DNA of 64,000 nt from Lanius collurio. Taxonomy: Eukaryota > Chordata > Aves > Passeriformes > Laniidae. This document shows positions 33,841 to 47,500 of the stretch, in pieces. The stretch covers positions 442,425 through 506,424 of the forward strand of contig JACBWW010000067.1 in NCBI GenBank assembly GCA_020086605.1. The letters run 5' to 3'. Under the pieces are notes generated by a model, which worked only from the letters and a program-made list of their open reading frames with translations, was not told the origin of the DNA and ran no database searches. Position numbers and translations under genes: made by a program. The stretch's first letter is position 1. The number at the start of each line of letters is the position of its first letter.

Positions 33841-36800
33841 CCCTGCTGAAGCAGGACACAAGTGTGTGTCAGAGGAGAGGAACAACCATCAGCAGCGTCT
33901 GCTCGTGTCCAGCAATACCCGAAGCCTCTGGCCCTCGGTAGAGCCAAGTTTGGGTTTAGACACACATGGATTACAGTCGTGACGGTTTTTACTTAATAAC
34001 ATCTCTGCCTCCCCGTCCCCACAGGAAACAAGATGCTTCTCTACAAAGTTACTCTGCAACGCAGCTGCTGCCAAGTTTGCTGTTGTGGGTCGTGACTTCT
34101 TTGGACACGAGGGTGGTGGTCTGGTGTTGGGCTTTGTTTGCTGGGTGTGCAGGGCAGGAGGCTGTAAAACAAGGCAGATGTGTTCCTGTTTTACTGTCAT
34201 GTTGGTTTTGGCCAATTCTACATTGTGGCCTTTTTTATTTTAGATACGTTTCAACATTTTGAAACAACTCTGTTGGTAAAAGAATGCTGCAAGTCTTTCT
34301 TCCTTCTATCCCCACTCCAAGTGCCCCATGCTAACTCTGCTCTTTGTAGAAAAACCTGCTGCAATGAGGGCTTTTTTGATAATGCAGCCATTCTTGGCAG
34401 CACCCCTAAGCCATGAGGGGTGTCTTCCAACTGCGACATTCAGGGCCTGGGAGGTGGTACCTCAGTGAGTCGTGAGGAGCTCCACTGAGCTCGTGGTGCT
34501 GCAGCTGCTGCAGGTCAGTCTGGGACAATTTTCCCTTCTCCAGGAGGCTCCCAACATGGCTCACCCACAGTTCACAGCTTGTCTTTGATGGCTTGTTATT
34601 AAAACTGTACAAATACAAAATTCTTCCTCCTATTAATCAAATCAGAAAGAAGGTCAACCGGGTTCATTTTAGATCAGTCTGAAGTGAATGTTTCTTGTAG
34701 TTTGGTGTTCTCAGCAAAATGAAAGAATTTCCCTGAAAGAAGTCTGAAGCCAGCTAGGGCTTCTTTATACTTGGATTTAACCCTGCTGTCTCAAGCAGTG
34801 GTGTGACTGTCTGCTGACTTGCGGTGACATTTGTAAATGTTCTTTAGTCCAAACCAACCTTTTTTTAGTGAGTAAATGATTGGTCCTGCCGTGCCCCTGA
34901 GCTCTATTCCTACACTAGCCAGAGATGCCTAAGTGTCACCCAGGGTCAGCTCGTGACTTTGGCATCATATGCTCTTGCCCCAGACAGGCAGAAAGGCAAG
35001 TGTATGATTTCTAGACAGCTAGGAGACTTGTCTTCCAAAAATACATGAAGAAATCCTCAGCTGCCTCCCCAGGTCTAGCTATTCAGAAGAAGGGACAAGC
35101 AAGAGGTCCACAACATGAGCCAAGGTCTTGATCTGCCCTTCTATGCTTCTACCATTGTAATGTGAGCATTTTTGTCTGTCCTGCCAAGAGGCAGGGCAGA
35201 TAGTGTTCCTCATTCATTAAAAAAGGCAAATCAAGGTCCTATTTGATGCACTTCAGTTAGGGACTTGGACCAGGGATCTCACTACCTTTGGAAGGTAAGA
35301 CACATGAAATAAACCAAAAATATCTTCCTAAGAGCCCTCTCTGGTTCCTCTCTACTAATTATATTTCCCGCAGCCAGACCTGAGTTCTGCATCCTGCTTC
35401 AGGGATCTTAAAATTCCTACTGATTTCAGTGAGATTGTGTTCAAGCTGCCAGACCAGCTCCCCAGTGGAGCAGGGAGCTGGTCCCTGGGTGGCTGCTGTC
35501 CCTGTGTGCTGCAGTGGGGCTCCCCAGCCCTCAGGACAGCATATTCCTGGCTGTACCAGAGCAGAGTACATCGTGTTTCGTCCTTGCAAAAGGTTGTTAT
35601 AAATGGTTTCATTTCAAGGGAGCTCAATTAAATCCGGGAACTCTTGCAACAAGTTCACTCCTAATTGAGGCTCAGAGACTTTGCAGTAGTCAAAAGACAA
35701 ATGGATGATGAGGAAAAAAAAGCAAACAACAGCAGGCATTTCCATGGTGTCCTCTTTGCTGCTTATTAGCTGTGCCCTGTCACGTACCGAGTACTTTGAG
35801 CACTTCACCTGTCATTTCCACGACTCACATTTCTCTTCCTAAGTTTCCATGTCTTTTAGGGAAGAAGCTGAGTACACTACCTGCCAAAGGCACTGTCCCA
35901 TTGCCTTTGGGAGACAAGAAATTTTAAAAACAGACATTGCTGCACCTGAAACTGACCTGCAGCTTTTGAACTCCTTCCCCAGGCCACAGGAGATCAGTCC
36001 TCACTGATGACTTCTAGCTAAGCACGGTAATGCAACTCACAGGACATCAGTCTGGCAGATGCTTTTTAATGGGACCTGATTGTCCTGAGTCCTGAGAGTG
36101 GCCTGGTTTCTTGGGGACTACAGCTGGCCTTGTTTCAACTTTCATCTCAGCTGAACGTGATTACTGAAGTCAGGTCACTTTCTGGGAGTGGGTGGGCTCT
36201 GTACAAGCCAGTCCTCATGGTGAAAATCAGCAGGTTGCTCCTTTCTCCCAGTGCTGGTGCTGGACCTGGGACTGCCTTTCTGCAAGTCAGAGTAAGACTT
36301 TTACTTTCCTTTTACCATTTTCTCCAGCTATAAAAATACACCCGTGGACAGGATTATCATAAACAACGTCATTAAATTGTGCCTTGATCTTTGCTGCTTG
36401 TTTTAAGTGACTCATGCTGCAATTCTTGCAAGTACAAGTGAAACAGGAGCCAGCATTCAGCAAACACAGTCCTGGCTCTTCCCCCTTCTAAATGCTGACC
36501 CCCCCCAAATCTGTGGGGACAGACTCTCCTGTATTGACCCAGAGACATAAGGTCCCTGAGCATCTCCTCATTCCAGTTCAAGCAACAGCAAATTGGTTGC
36601 TGGTTCCCTGCCAGCTTTAAGCAGTGGGTTTTGTCCTTTGGAAGCAGTTCCATGTTGTGTTTCAGCAGCCTTGGTGCAGGGGCAAGTGTGGGCTGAATAA
36701 GGAGCTGGGCTGGTTTCCTCCCTCCTTGTTTTCCATGCCCCTGTGCCACCGTGCTCACGTGTTGTGTCTGGGAGCGGGTGACAGCTTACATAATGCAGAC

Positions 36801-39800
36801 TGGCAGGTGACCACGGGAAATGCAGCACGGGTCACGTCTCTGCAAGCCAGGCTCAGCCTAAGTCTCCCAAGATGCGTCATTAAGATTCTTAGGGCTAAAT
36901 CCCTCCCTGCCTAAGTGCAGCCGGCAGCAGCCCTGCAGCAGGGATGCGCTCAGCCCCCACTTGTGCCCAGATGCAGCCACTGCTCTCTGCACTGGTAAAA
37001 CAGCTTGTCAAACTCCTTGTTTGTGAGCTCTCCTTAACCAGGGCTTAACCTTCCAGGAGCCCAGATTTTACCTTTCTGTACCTGAGAGCAAGGTGTGCAT
37101 CTGGGGAGTGAGACCCTACCAGGCTCCCATGGCCAGGAGGTTGTGACCATCCAGCAGCTTTGAGGGGGCTGTGATCTGGGAAGCCTCACTTAGTAAAAAC
37201 AGCTCTTGCACAGCAGGGCTTCACACCACCCTGGACGCAGTTAAGCACTTCTTCCTGCCTCTTAACAGGCAGGGAAAGGGGCAAGCAATGGGAACCTGGC
37301 TGGGCCTTTGGCAGGGAGGGGGTACACCCTGCCTCTTGCCTCCCCGTGTGCTGTGCCTTTGCTGGGCGCCGGCACTGGCAGAGGGAAAGGCTGGCCTTTG
37401 GGTGGCCATTCCCCATGGCAACTCTTTTACAAAAACAGCCAGCACTACTCAAGCTTCTCTCCCACAGCTGTCCCCACGTGTACCCAGCCCCATCCTAACT
37501 CCACAGCTCTCATCATTTGCCAGTTAGGTCCCAGCCACCCAAGCATCTTGCATTTGTCTCTCCCCATCCCTCTCTTTCCTTTCTCTCCTGGGATCATTAC
37601 TAAACTGGTCTCACCAGTCTCCCTCTGGATTTCCTGCCTGCTGGAGGCAGGTCTTTACACAAGCCCTGGACAGGCCTATTTCTGCCCCAACTCCCTTGCT
37701 CTCCCCACATCAGAGAGCCTTATACCTTCCCAGAGCTGAGGCAGGACACCCCACTGCCTGGCAAGGCAAGTGACAGCACCTTTCTCACCACAGTGAGAGG
37801 GAGGCTTTATCCTTTCTTTCCCTATGAGAAAGAGGTGGGAATAACACACACACACCCTCCAGACTGAGCAGACACTCTCACAGTATTGCCCTGCTGCCCA
37901 CAGCAGCATCGATATAACGAAGGGTCTCGTTTCACACAGATGGCAGCTTTGGAAACATTTAGTAATTAGTGCCAGAGACAGCAAAGCTGAGAGCATTCCT
38001 GCTCATTCAGTCCCCAGTTCCTTGGAATTAGGTAGCTGCCTGGTGGCTTCCCATGCACGGCAGGGGCAGGCAGGGGACCAGGCTGCCCCAGCTCCCTGTC
38101 TGCCCTCCTGCCCACACCCCAGCCACCAGGCTCAGCCCTCCACTCTGTAGCAAGGTACCCTGTCCCCACTCTGAGGAGCTGTGTCCTTTCAGTCTGGAGA
38201 TGGCCATGTGCTCAGTGCCCAGCAGCTGCAGCATCTCCAGCTGGGTGGGCACTGGGCTCTGTTCCCTCTCCTCCCCAAGGATTTTTGCAGTGGTGGGAAC
38301 GTGCCCAGACACAGCACCCTGTGACTTAATGAACAAGGCAGGTGTGTTTGTGGCCTGGAGACTGTAGGGGAGCATGTGATAAAAGCTTGTGCTTGCTTTT
38401 CTCCTGAAGGCTCTGCTGTTACACAGGGCTGCTCTGCTCAGTCATGGTTTCATTTCTGGGTACACACAGATCAGGGCTGCAGCACAAGAGGCCATTTGCC
38501 TCTGTGAAAAGGTTCATACAAATGTTCTTTAATTATCTGGGGAAATAAGTAATCAAAGCCATCCTTCCGAAGTTATAGCTGTAGGACACTGCTGAAGTGC
38601 CTGTGCTTGAGACGAGCGGGATGGGTACTATTGCTATGAGGACATTGTTTTATGTCCTCATTGTTTTAGGTGGGGTTATGCCATCTGGAGAGGAAGAACA
38701 AGGGCAGGGATCTGGATACTGTCATCCACTTCCCTGGGGGGGGGTTGGTGAGAAGGTGGGGGCAGACCCATCTTGGAGGCATATAGCAAGAGGCAACATG
38801 CACAAATTGCAGAGGGAAGTTTTGGTTAGAGAGAAAGAAAAATATTCACCATGGGGATAGTGAGGCCCTGGACCTGGTACCTGGGATGTGGTGGGATCTC
38901 TGCTCTGGGAAACACTTACAGCTCACCTGGACCAGCCCTCTGCTACCTACTCAACTTTGCAGATCAGCTTGGCTCTAAGCAGGGGCTAGACAGGAGACCC
39001 TGGACCAGTCCCGTCTGCCTAGATCTGCTTTGCGATTCTGTTATCCACATCCTCCACATCCATGAGACACTTCTGCAATTAACCCAAGCATTTACTGATG
39101 CACCACATCATCAAGTGCTCCAGCACTCATGCCAACAGGGCAGTGTTGGGCCAATCTCTGGGACTCCCTAAAGCAATGCCCTAAACCAGTCTCAGGATCT
39201 CAGTCTCCCCCCACTTCCATGAGTACTCCTGGCAGCTGCAGTTCAGAGCAGACCTTGATTTATTAACCAGGGGAAATAATGGGATTTCAGGCAAGAAGCT
39301 TTGCTCCATCTCATGGGTAGGTTTGTCAGCCCAGGTGTCTGAATCTTGAGTTGTGTGGAGGAGATGACAACAGAAGATGGTTCGGGGACTTTGCAGTCTT
39401 GTTTCTGTGACACGGATGAATATGAGCGACTGACAGACAGGTGCTGCACAATGCTGGGCCCAACTGCATATAAAAATACTCTGTTCCATCCATCTCCACA
39501 TAATAAACACATTAAAAAGGAACAAGGTGTGTCTCCAACAGTCTCCAAGGCTTTACATGGGCCAAGCTACTTTTTTTTTTTACCTTTTTACAACAAATGG
39601 AAGTAGAGCAGTGGGTTGATTTCAGGGGAGAGAAAGGAGTGGGAGGCGGAATATCACATCCTATTTCCTCTTTTAAACACTTGGCAAGAGAGTGAACTTT
39701 CCATTCCCATCTGGCACAAGCAGACTAAACACAGGTTCCTTTCTGATAGCCATCTGCACTCTTCTGCTACCTTTTCCCATCAGTCTTCTGCAGGCAAAAT

Positions 39801-41169
39801 GCAAGCCCGCACACTATTTAAAGACTCTCAGATTCAGGGAGTGTAACAAAATGATCCCTTTTAGTTACCTTCTTTTCAAGTCACTGAGCTTCTAGTGCCA
39901 AGCCAAACAATAACCTGGTTAATCAACAGGCTCAGGACATGAAAGCAACTCCATTTCCTATTTGTGAATTGCACAGATGTTGTTTATCTTGGATCTCCCC
40001 TTGTTGGTCCTCAAGGATTAAACCACAGGCCTTTAGGTGGAACATGAGTGATTGCTTTTCTATTGAAGCAGCTCACAGCAGGGCTTGGCCAGCCCCACTG
40101 CTGTATCATCCTCCTTCCCATCTCCCTATGCTGGCTCTCTCTGCTGGTCCAAGGGCTCCACACAAGAAGTGAGGTGTGCTGTGGTGCTGGGGGCATGGCT
40201 CCAGAGACACTTGCTGACAGAGAGCCTAGTTATCTCTGCAAGGACCTGCCCCAGGCACACCCTCAGGGTGGGGGGGCTGATAGTCCTTAAGACACAGGTG
40301 AGCTGGGTCAATACTGGGCACTGATAAGGGAGATGAACTTCCTTCCAGACACAGACGTGGGGGCTGATTCCTGTGCAGCTCCATGTTCAGCCAGCCAGCT
40401 GCACCTTGCAAGCCTGATGTGGTTTTGGCCAGGTCAGGGAGCATCATGTTTCAAATGAGGTGCTGGTTTTGGTGTGGTACTGCTATGAGAAAGCCATCCC
40501 TGGTTGGGCCTCTGTGCCGTCCCTTGCTCCCAGGCACTGCAGCTGAGCTGCAGGTTTTGACTTTGTCCAACATAACCCAGGGAATCTATTGTCTCGCCTC
40601 CAAGCAGACTTGGCCTCCACGTGTCTTGTGGTGGTGAGACCCTGTGGTCCACAGTCAAGTGAGTGGGACAATTCCTCCTTCATACCAACCAAGGTGCTCT
40701 GAAGGACCAGGGACATTTGCCACCTGATGCCAGCTCCTGACACCTTGCTCAGCCCTGGCAGGGGGGCTGTTAGTTCTCCTGCCTGCTTATGTAGCCATTA
40801 ATTTCAAAGAGAGAAGGCCATCCTCCACCTTCCTTTCCCATGCCTGTCAAACCTGGCTGGCGTGGCCTCATCTGCAAACCCTCCTGCACTGGTGGCTGCA
40901 CCATGGAAGTGTCGGTGACGCTCATGCGCAGATGCCATGGAGCATTTTGAGAGGCTTCCTGTGGGACGAGTGCCACTTCTTGCAGCATCGGTTGTGACTG
41001 CACTCGCAACCTGTCTCCTCGGCTGCCAAGTGCTCTTTTGCAGAGGTGGGGGGCGCATGGTGATAGTTTTCCATATTGCAGAAACACCCCGACTGCAAGA
41101 CTAAGCTTCTGGTGGCTGAGGCTGTGTTTGGAGACACCTTCCCACCCACAAACCCTCTGCTGCCGTCTG
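33841..41169. other. Intergenic, no gene seen
   Basis: Mixed-composition DNA with many short open frames on both strands, none with a recognisable family, signal peptide plus body, or conserved splice pattern. Short homopolymer runs occur (C8 near 36500, G10 near 38730). Confidence 0.5.
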
Positions 41170-41560
41170 CCTGCAGAACGGGAGTCCCTCCCGCAAACCC
41201 GGCACGCAGGCTTGCTCCGCAGCTGCGAAACGCCGAGCAGCCCCGCTCGGCGCACGGCGCGGCCCGTCCGTCTGTCCGCACCGAGGACAGACGGGCGCGC
41301 ACCGCCCGCGGCCGCTCCCGCAGAGCCCGCGGCGCAGGGATGCTGCACGGCCGGGCGCTCCCGGTAGGGAGCGTGTCCCGCACGCCGCGGGAGCAGGACG
41401 AGGAGGAGAAGGAGGGGCTGAAAAGCCACGGATCGAGACCTCGGCAGCCGGTCGCTTTCCCTGCTCCCCCAGGCACGCTCTAGCGTGCCTGACACCGGTC
41501 CAGAATGACTCGGAGACCTGGACCAGCGTCAGCTCGGGCCGCCGGTTCACGCTCTGGGCG
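41170..41560. promoter_or_regulatory. Orphan CpG island (41.2-41.6 kb)
   Basis: About 390 bp dense in CpG (GCTCGGCGCACGGCGCGGCC, GGGCGCGCACCGCCCGCGGC). Four long frames overlap here on both strands (40770-41495 minus, 40922-41476 minus, 41101-41550 minus, 41076-41483 plus), which points to composition and not coding. It lies about 8 kb upstream of LBH and could be a non-coding RNA promoter or an LBH-associated regulatory island. Confidence 0.6.
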
Positions 41561-44500
41561 CATTTTCCCCCTAAAATGCTTTCTGCAGGAATTTCAGTGC
41601 CCAGGTTTCAGTGGCAGGCGGGAGGCCGCTCCCACCTATGGGCACAGGGTGGCATGGGGACACCGCGTGTCCTGGGTGCCCTCAGCAGCCGGGAGCCACA
41701 CCCGCAGCGGGGCAAAGGGTCTGGGTTTTGTCCTGGTGCAATTGCACTGAAGTAAGTAGCAGTAGAGGTAGGTGAGCAGAGAATTTTTCTCTTCTTTAGT
41801 GGCATGACTGAGCTGTCTGATTACAACTTTTCAAAAGCAGTGACAGATTTAAGATAAAGCCCATCCCTTCCCCTGCAGGCCGGCCAGACGATGCAGCCAC
41901 CAGAGAACAGGAGCCACCAAGCTGCTTCCTACCATGGGAAGTACCCGGAGCTGTGACAGACAAACCACAGTGGCTCTTCCTGGGGGCCTTGTTGGATGAA
42001 AGGGTTGCATAGTGAAAACTGTGCCCCACTCCCGTGTGTGTAACTATACGGGATGTGATGAGCTGGGGCCAGAATCCTTTCTCTTCTGCTTTGGGAATGG
42101 TAGGAGTAGTGGTGGGTATGGGGAGGGAGGAACTATCCCACCACATGGTTATTCTGGGCAGTGGATCACAAAGCAGGGATTGAGAAGTCTCACCGAGAGC
42201 AGGAACACAAATCCCCATTGGGGTCATGTTGCAGCCTTTGGAAAGGGAGGGAAGAGCTGCTACTGAGTAGGCACAGGACTTCAGAGCTGAGCTGCTTTAG
42301 CTATTCATTCCTCGAGTCCCCAAAGAAGCAATTACTGCATCGATCCCTGTCTTAGTGAACTATCACAGCAGAAGGCAAAAGGATAACTAGCCTCCACTCT
42401 TAAGTAGGAAGCTAAGGATTTTATGGGATTACTTCTTGCTCCTTGACAGATGTAGGCCTTCTTCGGTCAGAGTTAAGGTCAGTGCTGAGCATCATGGTTT
42501 GATTTAGCAGGCACCAGTAAGAAACTTTCATCAGGACAGGGATGGGACAGGCCAATGACCACAAGGGACCATGCTGACTCTTTCACACTTGTGCACACGC
42601 AGGACAGAGTGTGGAGATGAGCACTGCCAAGGCCCATGTGGTCCGAGTCCCTCTCCCCCAAGTGCCTGGATTTGCTCCCCAGGCCTGCACCTACCACAAG
42701 CCCAGAGGAGCTGGATGCCTGCCAGGAGCCAGACCACCCAGCACATCCTGGTTTCAAGTTGTCCTCTGGCCCTCATCTGCAGTGTGGCCATAGCTCTTCC
42801 TAAGTCTGGCTTTCACCCAACAAGTAGAAGAGCTTGGGGCTCAGTGCTGGGTGAGCAGATATCCCCCTAAATCAGTACTAAACTTTCAGCACCAATTTTC
42901 TGCCCTAGGTCCTTTCAACTCTTTTTAATAAATCTGACCCTGCTGGGGAAAGTCCAGGGGCTACCATGCACCCATGCGTTCAGCCTCTCCCATGCTTTGT
43001 GGTGAGGACATGAGGGTTTACCTGCCCTTACAGCAGCCAAAACTAGAGCACTGGCTCAGTTCTTTTGAGACAGATGTGCCTGGCATCGAAAATGTTAGCC
43101 CTCCTTTGGTGCAAACATAGTATTACCTGTGTAAAAGCTGCTCTGTGCTGTGATAGCAGCAGTCACAGTTTTAATTACAGCGCCAGAGCCAAACAAACAC
43201 AAAAGCACCGATGAGATACTACAGAAGCAATAAATTCCCCCAGTCAGTTCCTGTATTTTGGTGCCTTCTTGATGCTTGGATTTCCATGTTGCTTCTCCCC
43301 CTCTTAGGCAGGGGACTCATCTCAGTGTTTCTCATGCTCCCACTTTCTCCCTGATGCTTGCAAGTGACTTGCCAGAAACTGGGAAGGGTGGTGTTGCCTC
43401 TAGGGTCAACTTTTCTCAGGGAACTACTGATTTGACCAACAGATTTAAAAAGGGAAATTAAAAAAATGTTAAACAAAAATACACTGTGTTAAAAAGAAAA
43501 ACAAAAACAACAAACCACTGTTAAGAAAACATGCTCTGTTAAAAAAAACCTGTCAATAAATAAAACTCTAGGATGATGAAAAGGGGAAATGCAGTGACTG
43601 AGTAAAGGATTCAATTTTTTAAATGAAAGATCTTCCATCCACCAATTCCAGCCAAAAGGCATTTCTGTTCCCTTGACAGAATATAAATATTAATCCAGAC
43701 ACTCATTGTTCTCAATGTGTCCTTTTGTATTGGCATGATCTGGAGCTGCATTGAGAGCTCACATTTTCTGCTGGCTTCCTTGAGGGCGCAGGGTGCTCAC
43801 TAGAACTCCAGAGAGTCCAGCAAGGATACATCCTCCTGCCCTGAACATGGGGCTCTGCTGCTTATCCATGCTTTATGCGAGTGGATCTCCTGCAGGTGCC
43901 GTCAGGGCTCAGCAGAAGGATGGAGAAGATGCCTCCTTTTGCAGGAACCTGAAGGGGTGAGACACCTACACCATGTGAGGTCCACATCAAACCCCCTTCC
44001 CTAAGGTTTGAGCCCAATTATCTCCTGCTTTGTGGAATTCTACCTTATTGCAAAATGGCTTTGAAATTCTGCCCCTCTGGTGAGAGCAGTGGGCAACAGA
44101 GAGGGCCAGGGAAGAGCCACAGAGACCAGCCATGAGTGACAGACGTGCCCAGGAAGACTGCAGCCTACGTGGGGACATGTCCCAGGCGGGGCTGGGTGGA
44201 ACAGGGGCCAGGCATTGAGTGAAACACTGGCCAGGGAGGCCATGGGGCTAACAAGCTGTGCCACCTGTAGCAACAGAGAGGAAAAGAGAGGAAAACCATG
44301 AAAAAAACGAAGTCATCCTGTTTTGGTTTTCTTGAGGCAGAGGAGCCATGTCCTCTGTCCTCTCCTCCTATCTCCAGCCCTTCCACTCACCTCCTGGTTA
44401 TCTACAGGAGCTGTCCCCATCCTAGGGAAGGCCCTGATTCAGAGAAGTCCTTAAGCATAAACCCAATTATCAGGACAAGATAAAGGTCTTTGCTGAATCG

Positions 44501-47500
44501 GGCCCGCAGAGCTGGATGGAAACCAGCTGAGCCACCCTGAGCCAGCCTCAACAGAGGCTCCAAACTGGGCTTCAGCACGGCCCCTTCCTTCCTGGGGGGT
44601 CAATGTAAAATAAAACCAGAGGCAACCTTGCAAAAGCAGATCCAATTCCCAGGCCCTTAACAGCCCATCTGGATCCTTAAGAACAAACCCTGTGCTCTGC
44701 CAGCTGTATCCATCCTTCTTTCTTTTCAACACAGAGTATGAACCCCATTTTTCCTCTCTGCTGTCCAACCCCCTTCACAACCTGGCACACAGAGCACTGC
44801 AACCAAATGCTGATTGGCCTTTTCTTCTCAATCACTCTCTGAAAGTCACTGTGAAATGCAATGCTATGTGGAAAGTGGCTGGAAAGAATGACACTGCGAG
44901 AGCCTATTTTTTTCCAAGGAAATAAATAGATTGTGTGCCACAAGCACGGAGAGGAGAGGGATTGTGCCAGGTCATGCACAGGTAGGGCCATGCGGGGACA
45001 GCCCAGAGTTTGTCTGAGCTGCAGTCACCATCTCTTAGGAAGATTCTGCTGGGCAGAGGCAAATAGAACTGTCTCTGGTGGTGCCACCAAAGTGGCAGCC
45101 TGCAGGTGGCAGCTGTTTCAGCTTGTCTGCAGCATCCCTGGGTATTCAAACTTTTTTGCGAGGGGGTCATGAAACGTGGTGAAGCAAAACAAGCTGCCAC
45201 ACACTGTGTGTAGAGGAACCCAAAACTGGGGAGAGGCTGACCACCTCTCAGCTGAGGAGGGGGGACTTTAATGCCCAAGGTGCTGGCGGGATGTCAGGCA
45301 AGCCTGTCAGGCTCAAGGCCTGGCTCCAACATGGTTGCGGTGATGGCCTGGATTCAACTATTTCAAAGGGCACCGGACGGTCAAATCAAGCCCCAAATTT
45401 AAATTTGTTAAAATAACTTTTTGCAAAACATTAGTATGGAGAGAAATGTTTCCATGGTTTTGTTTTTAAATTCCAAGTGGGAAGAGTTTATTTTTTCTCT
45501 AGGAAACTTTCCCCGTAGGATTCGCAACGTTGGCCGAGAGACAAGAACCGGCGAGCTCCACTCCCGAATGGAGGTGACCCTAAGGGTGACCCCGTGCTGG
45601 TCACGTCGCCTTGTGCAGCCTCAGTTCCCCCTTGGAAAAGGGAGGTGGCAATGTGCATGGCTGCAGAGGGGCTGGGATGCCAGTGTGGCCGGCTATCGTG
45701 TGGTCAGCCCATGCCAAGTGGGATCAAAATCTGGACATGTAGTGCCTTGTGTCTGCTTGGAGGAAATTGCAATGAAAACACCTACATTGCAAGCAGATTA
45801 GGGGAAGATATGGGAAATTTACCAATCCCCTTGGCTCTGCTTATGCACAAGTGTCTTCTGTGGGGATGGAGATGGGCTGTTCTTCACCATCAATCTGCTC
45901 CTGATCGATTGCTGCTGATTCAGAACGTACAAGCTACCACTTGTTTGTCCTTTGTTGGTTTATACTGTCCTGAGAAGAAAATATTATAGAGATTTATAAA
46001 ATTAACTGAAAGCAATAAAAAAGGCACAAGGCCTCATCTAGTTTCCCTCAGCTCAGTGCCCTGGAAAGCCATTTACCCCAGCTGAGAGCCCAAGAGCTGC
46101 TGTTCCTGCCCCCAGGTAGCTGGGAAGTCCCCAGTGTTTAATGTAGGAAAACACAGCAGTGAAACAGGGACTTGGTGAACACTCGAGATGAGGGAATGAG
46201 GGGATTCAGGGCAGGTTGAGCTCCATTTACTAGACCTGGCTGAAAACAGAAGACAAAAAAATACCGATTTGAAGTCCTTGTACCTTGCTCCTCTCAAGGG
46301 AGCAGAGAAAGAGCACAGGGGTTCATTTCATTTGCATTTAAAGACTTTGAGCTGATCCCATTTTATTCTCTAGTCCCATGTTCAGCTCTGTGGTTGTGGG
46401 GCCACGGATAGCAGGAAACTCCTCTTGCTTTGCTCCCTGAGAGAAATGAGGACTTGGCATTTTAGGATCTGGGATGGAATGAAAACTGATTGCTTGGACA
46501 TGTCATTTCCAAGGTGGCAGCTCAGCAGCTCAAGGGTTTATTTGTCTCTCTCAGTTTCAGCCTAGCCATTGCTATGAAGGGGAAAGCTTGTTCTCGGTGA
46601 GGTGGGAGCTGCAGGTACAACAGCCCCTCCTGCCGACCTCTGCATCCCCAGTTTTTCACACCCGGCTGGGGCAAGCAAAGCAGAAGGAGGCACCGCTGCT
46701 ACAGGACAACTCCCCTGCATGGACAATGCCCCCCCAGGCTTGTAACACATCTCCCATCCCCGGGATACCCGGGTACCTTCAGCAAGGCTTCCCCCAAGAG
46801 CAAGGCCAAAGGTGTGGCGTTCCTGGTACACAGCTCGCCCACAGAACCTCACCCCGGTGGCGATGGGCTGTGGAGCCACCCCGATGCAGGGAAGCAGCCA
46901 AGCGCAGCTGATGGGAATCACGGGAGGTGTGCCTTTGCTTTCAAAAGGACTATTAACGCGCTTAGGGTTAATCACACGAATAAATCTCGCCGTGGCTTGG
47001 CGCCAAAGAGAGCAATAAAAGCACCGATCCCCAGGCCTCCCGGTGGGAATTGGCCAGGGCCAGGGCCCATGTTCTCACCGAGTGGTTGGGAAATAATCTG
47101 CGTACTCAGTGCACAGACACTCAGGGATTTTGTTCCATGTCTTCCCCCACGCCCCCTGAAAGGTGCTTATCCAGGTGGAAACTCATAACTATCTTCCTGT
47201 GCCAGCCAAGATGGCAAGGCAGTGTCCAGAGGACACAGGCAAAGGGCTGATCTGAGCTGCTTTTTGTCAGTGGTGGCTGCAGGAGCCATGGAGGGTGGAT
47301 GGAGGAGAAGGTGAGCCCCAGTCCTGGCCCTTGATCTCCTTCAGGGATGCTGATGTATCAAAAATTATATACTTAAGGAGGGAAAAACCTTGACTCTCAA
47401 CCCCTGCTGGTTATAGTAGGGCATTTACAGAGACAGTTTGGAGTGCCTGTTGCAAGAGGGACTTAGAGTTTTCATTGGCTTTTACTTTGTACAGACAACA

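Noticed and set aside
33344..33982. 212-codon + strand ORF and overlapping minus-strand ORFs
   Set aside because: Open frames on both strands in CpG-island DNA. The peptides are Ala/Pro/Arg-rich with no domain.
40770..41495. 241-codon minus-strand ORF with a Leu-rich, signal-like stretch
   Set aside because: It overlaps a CpG island where four frames are open at once. Composition explains it, and there is no family signature or splice support.
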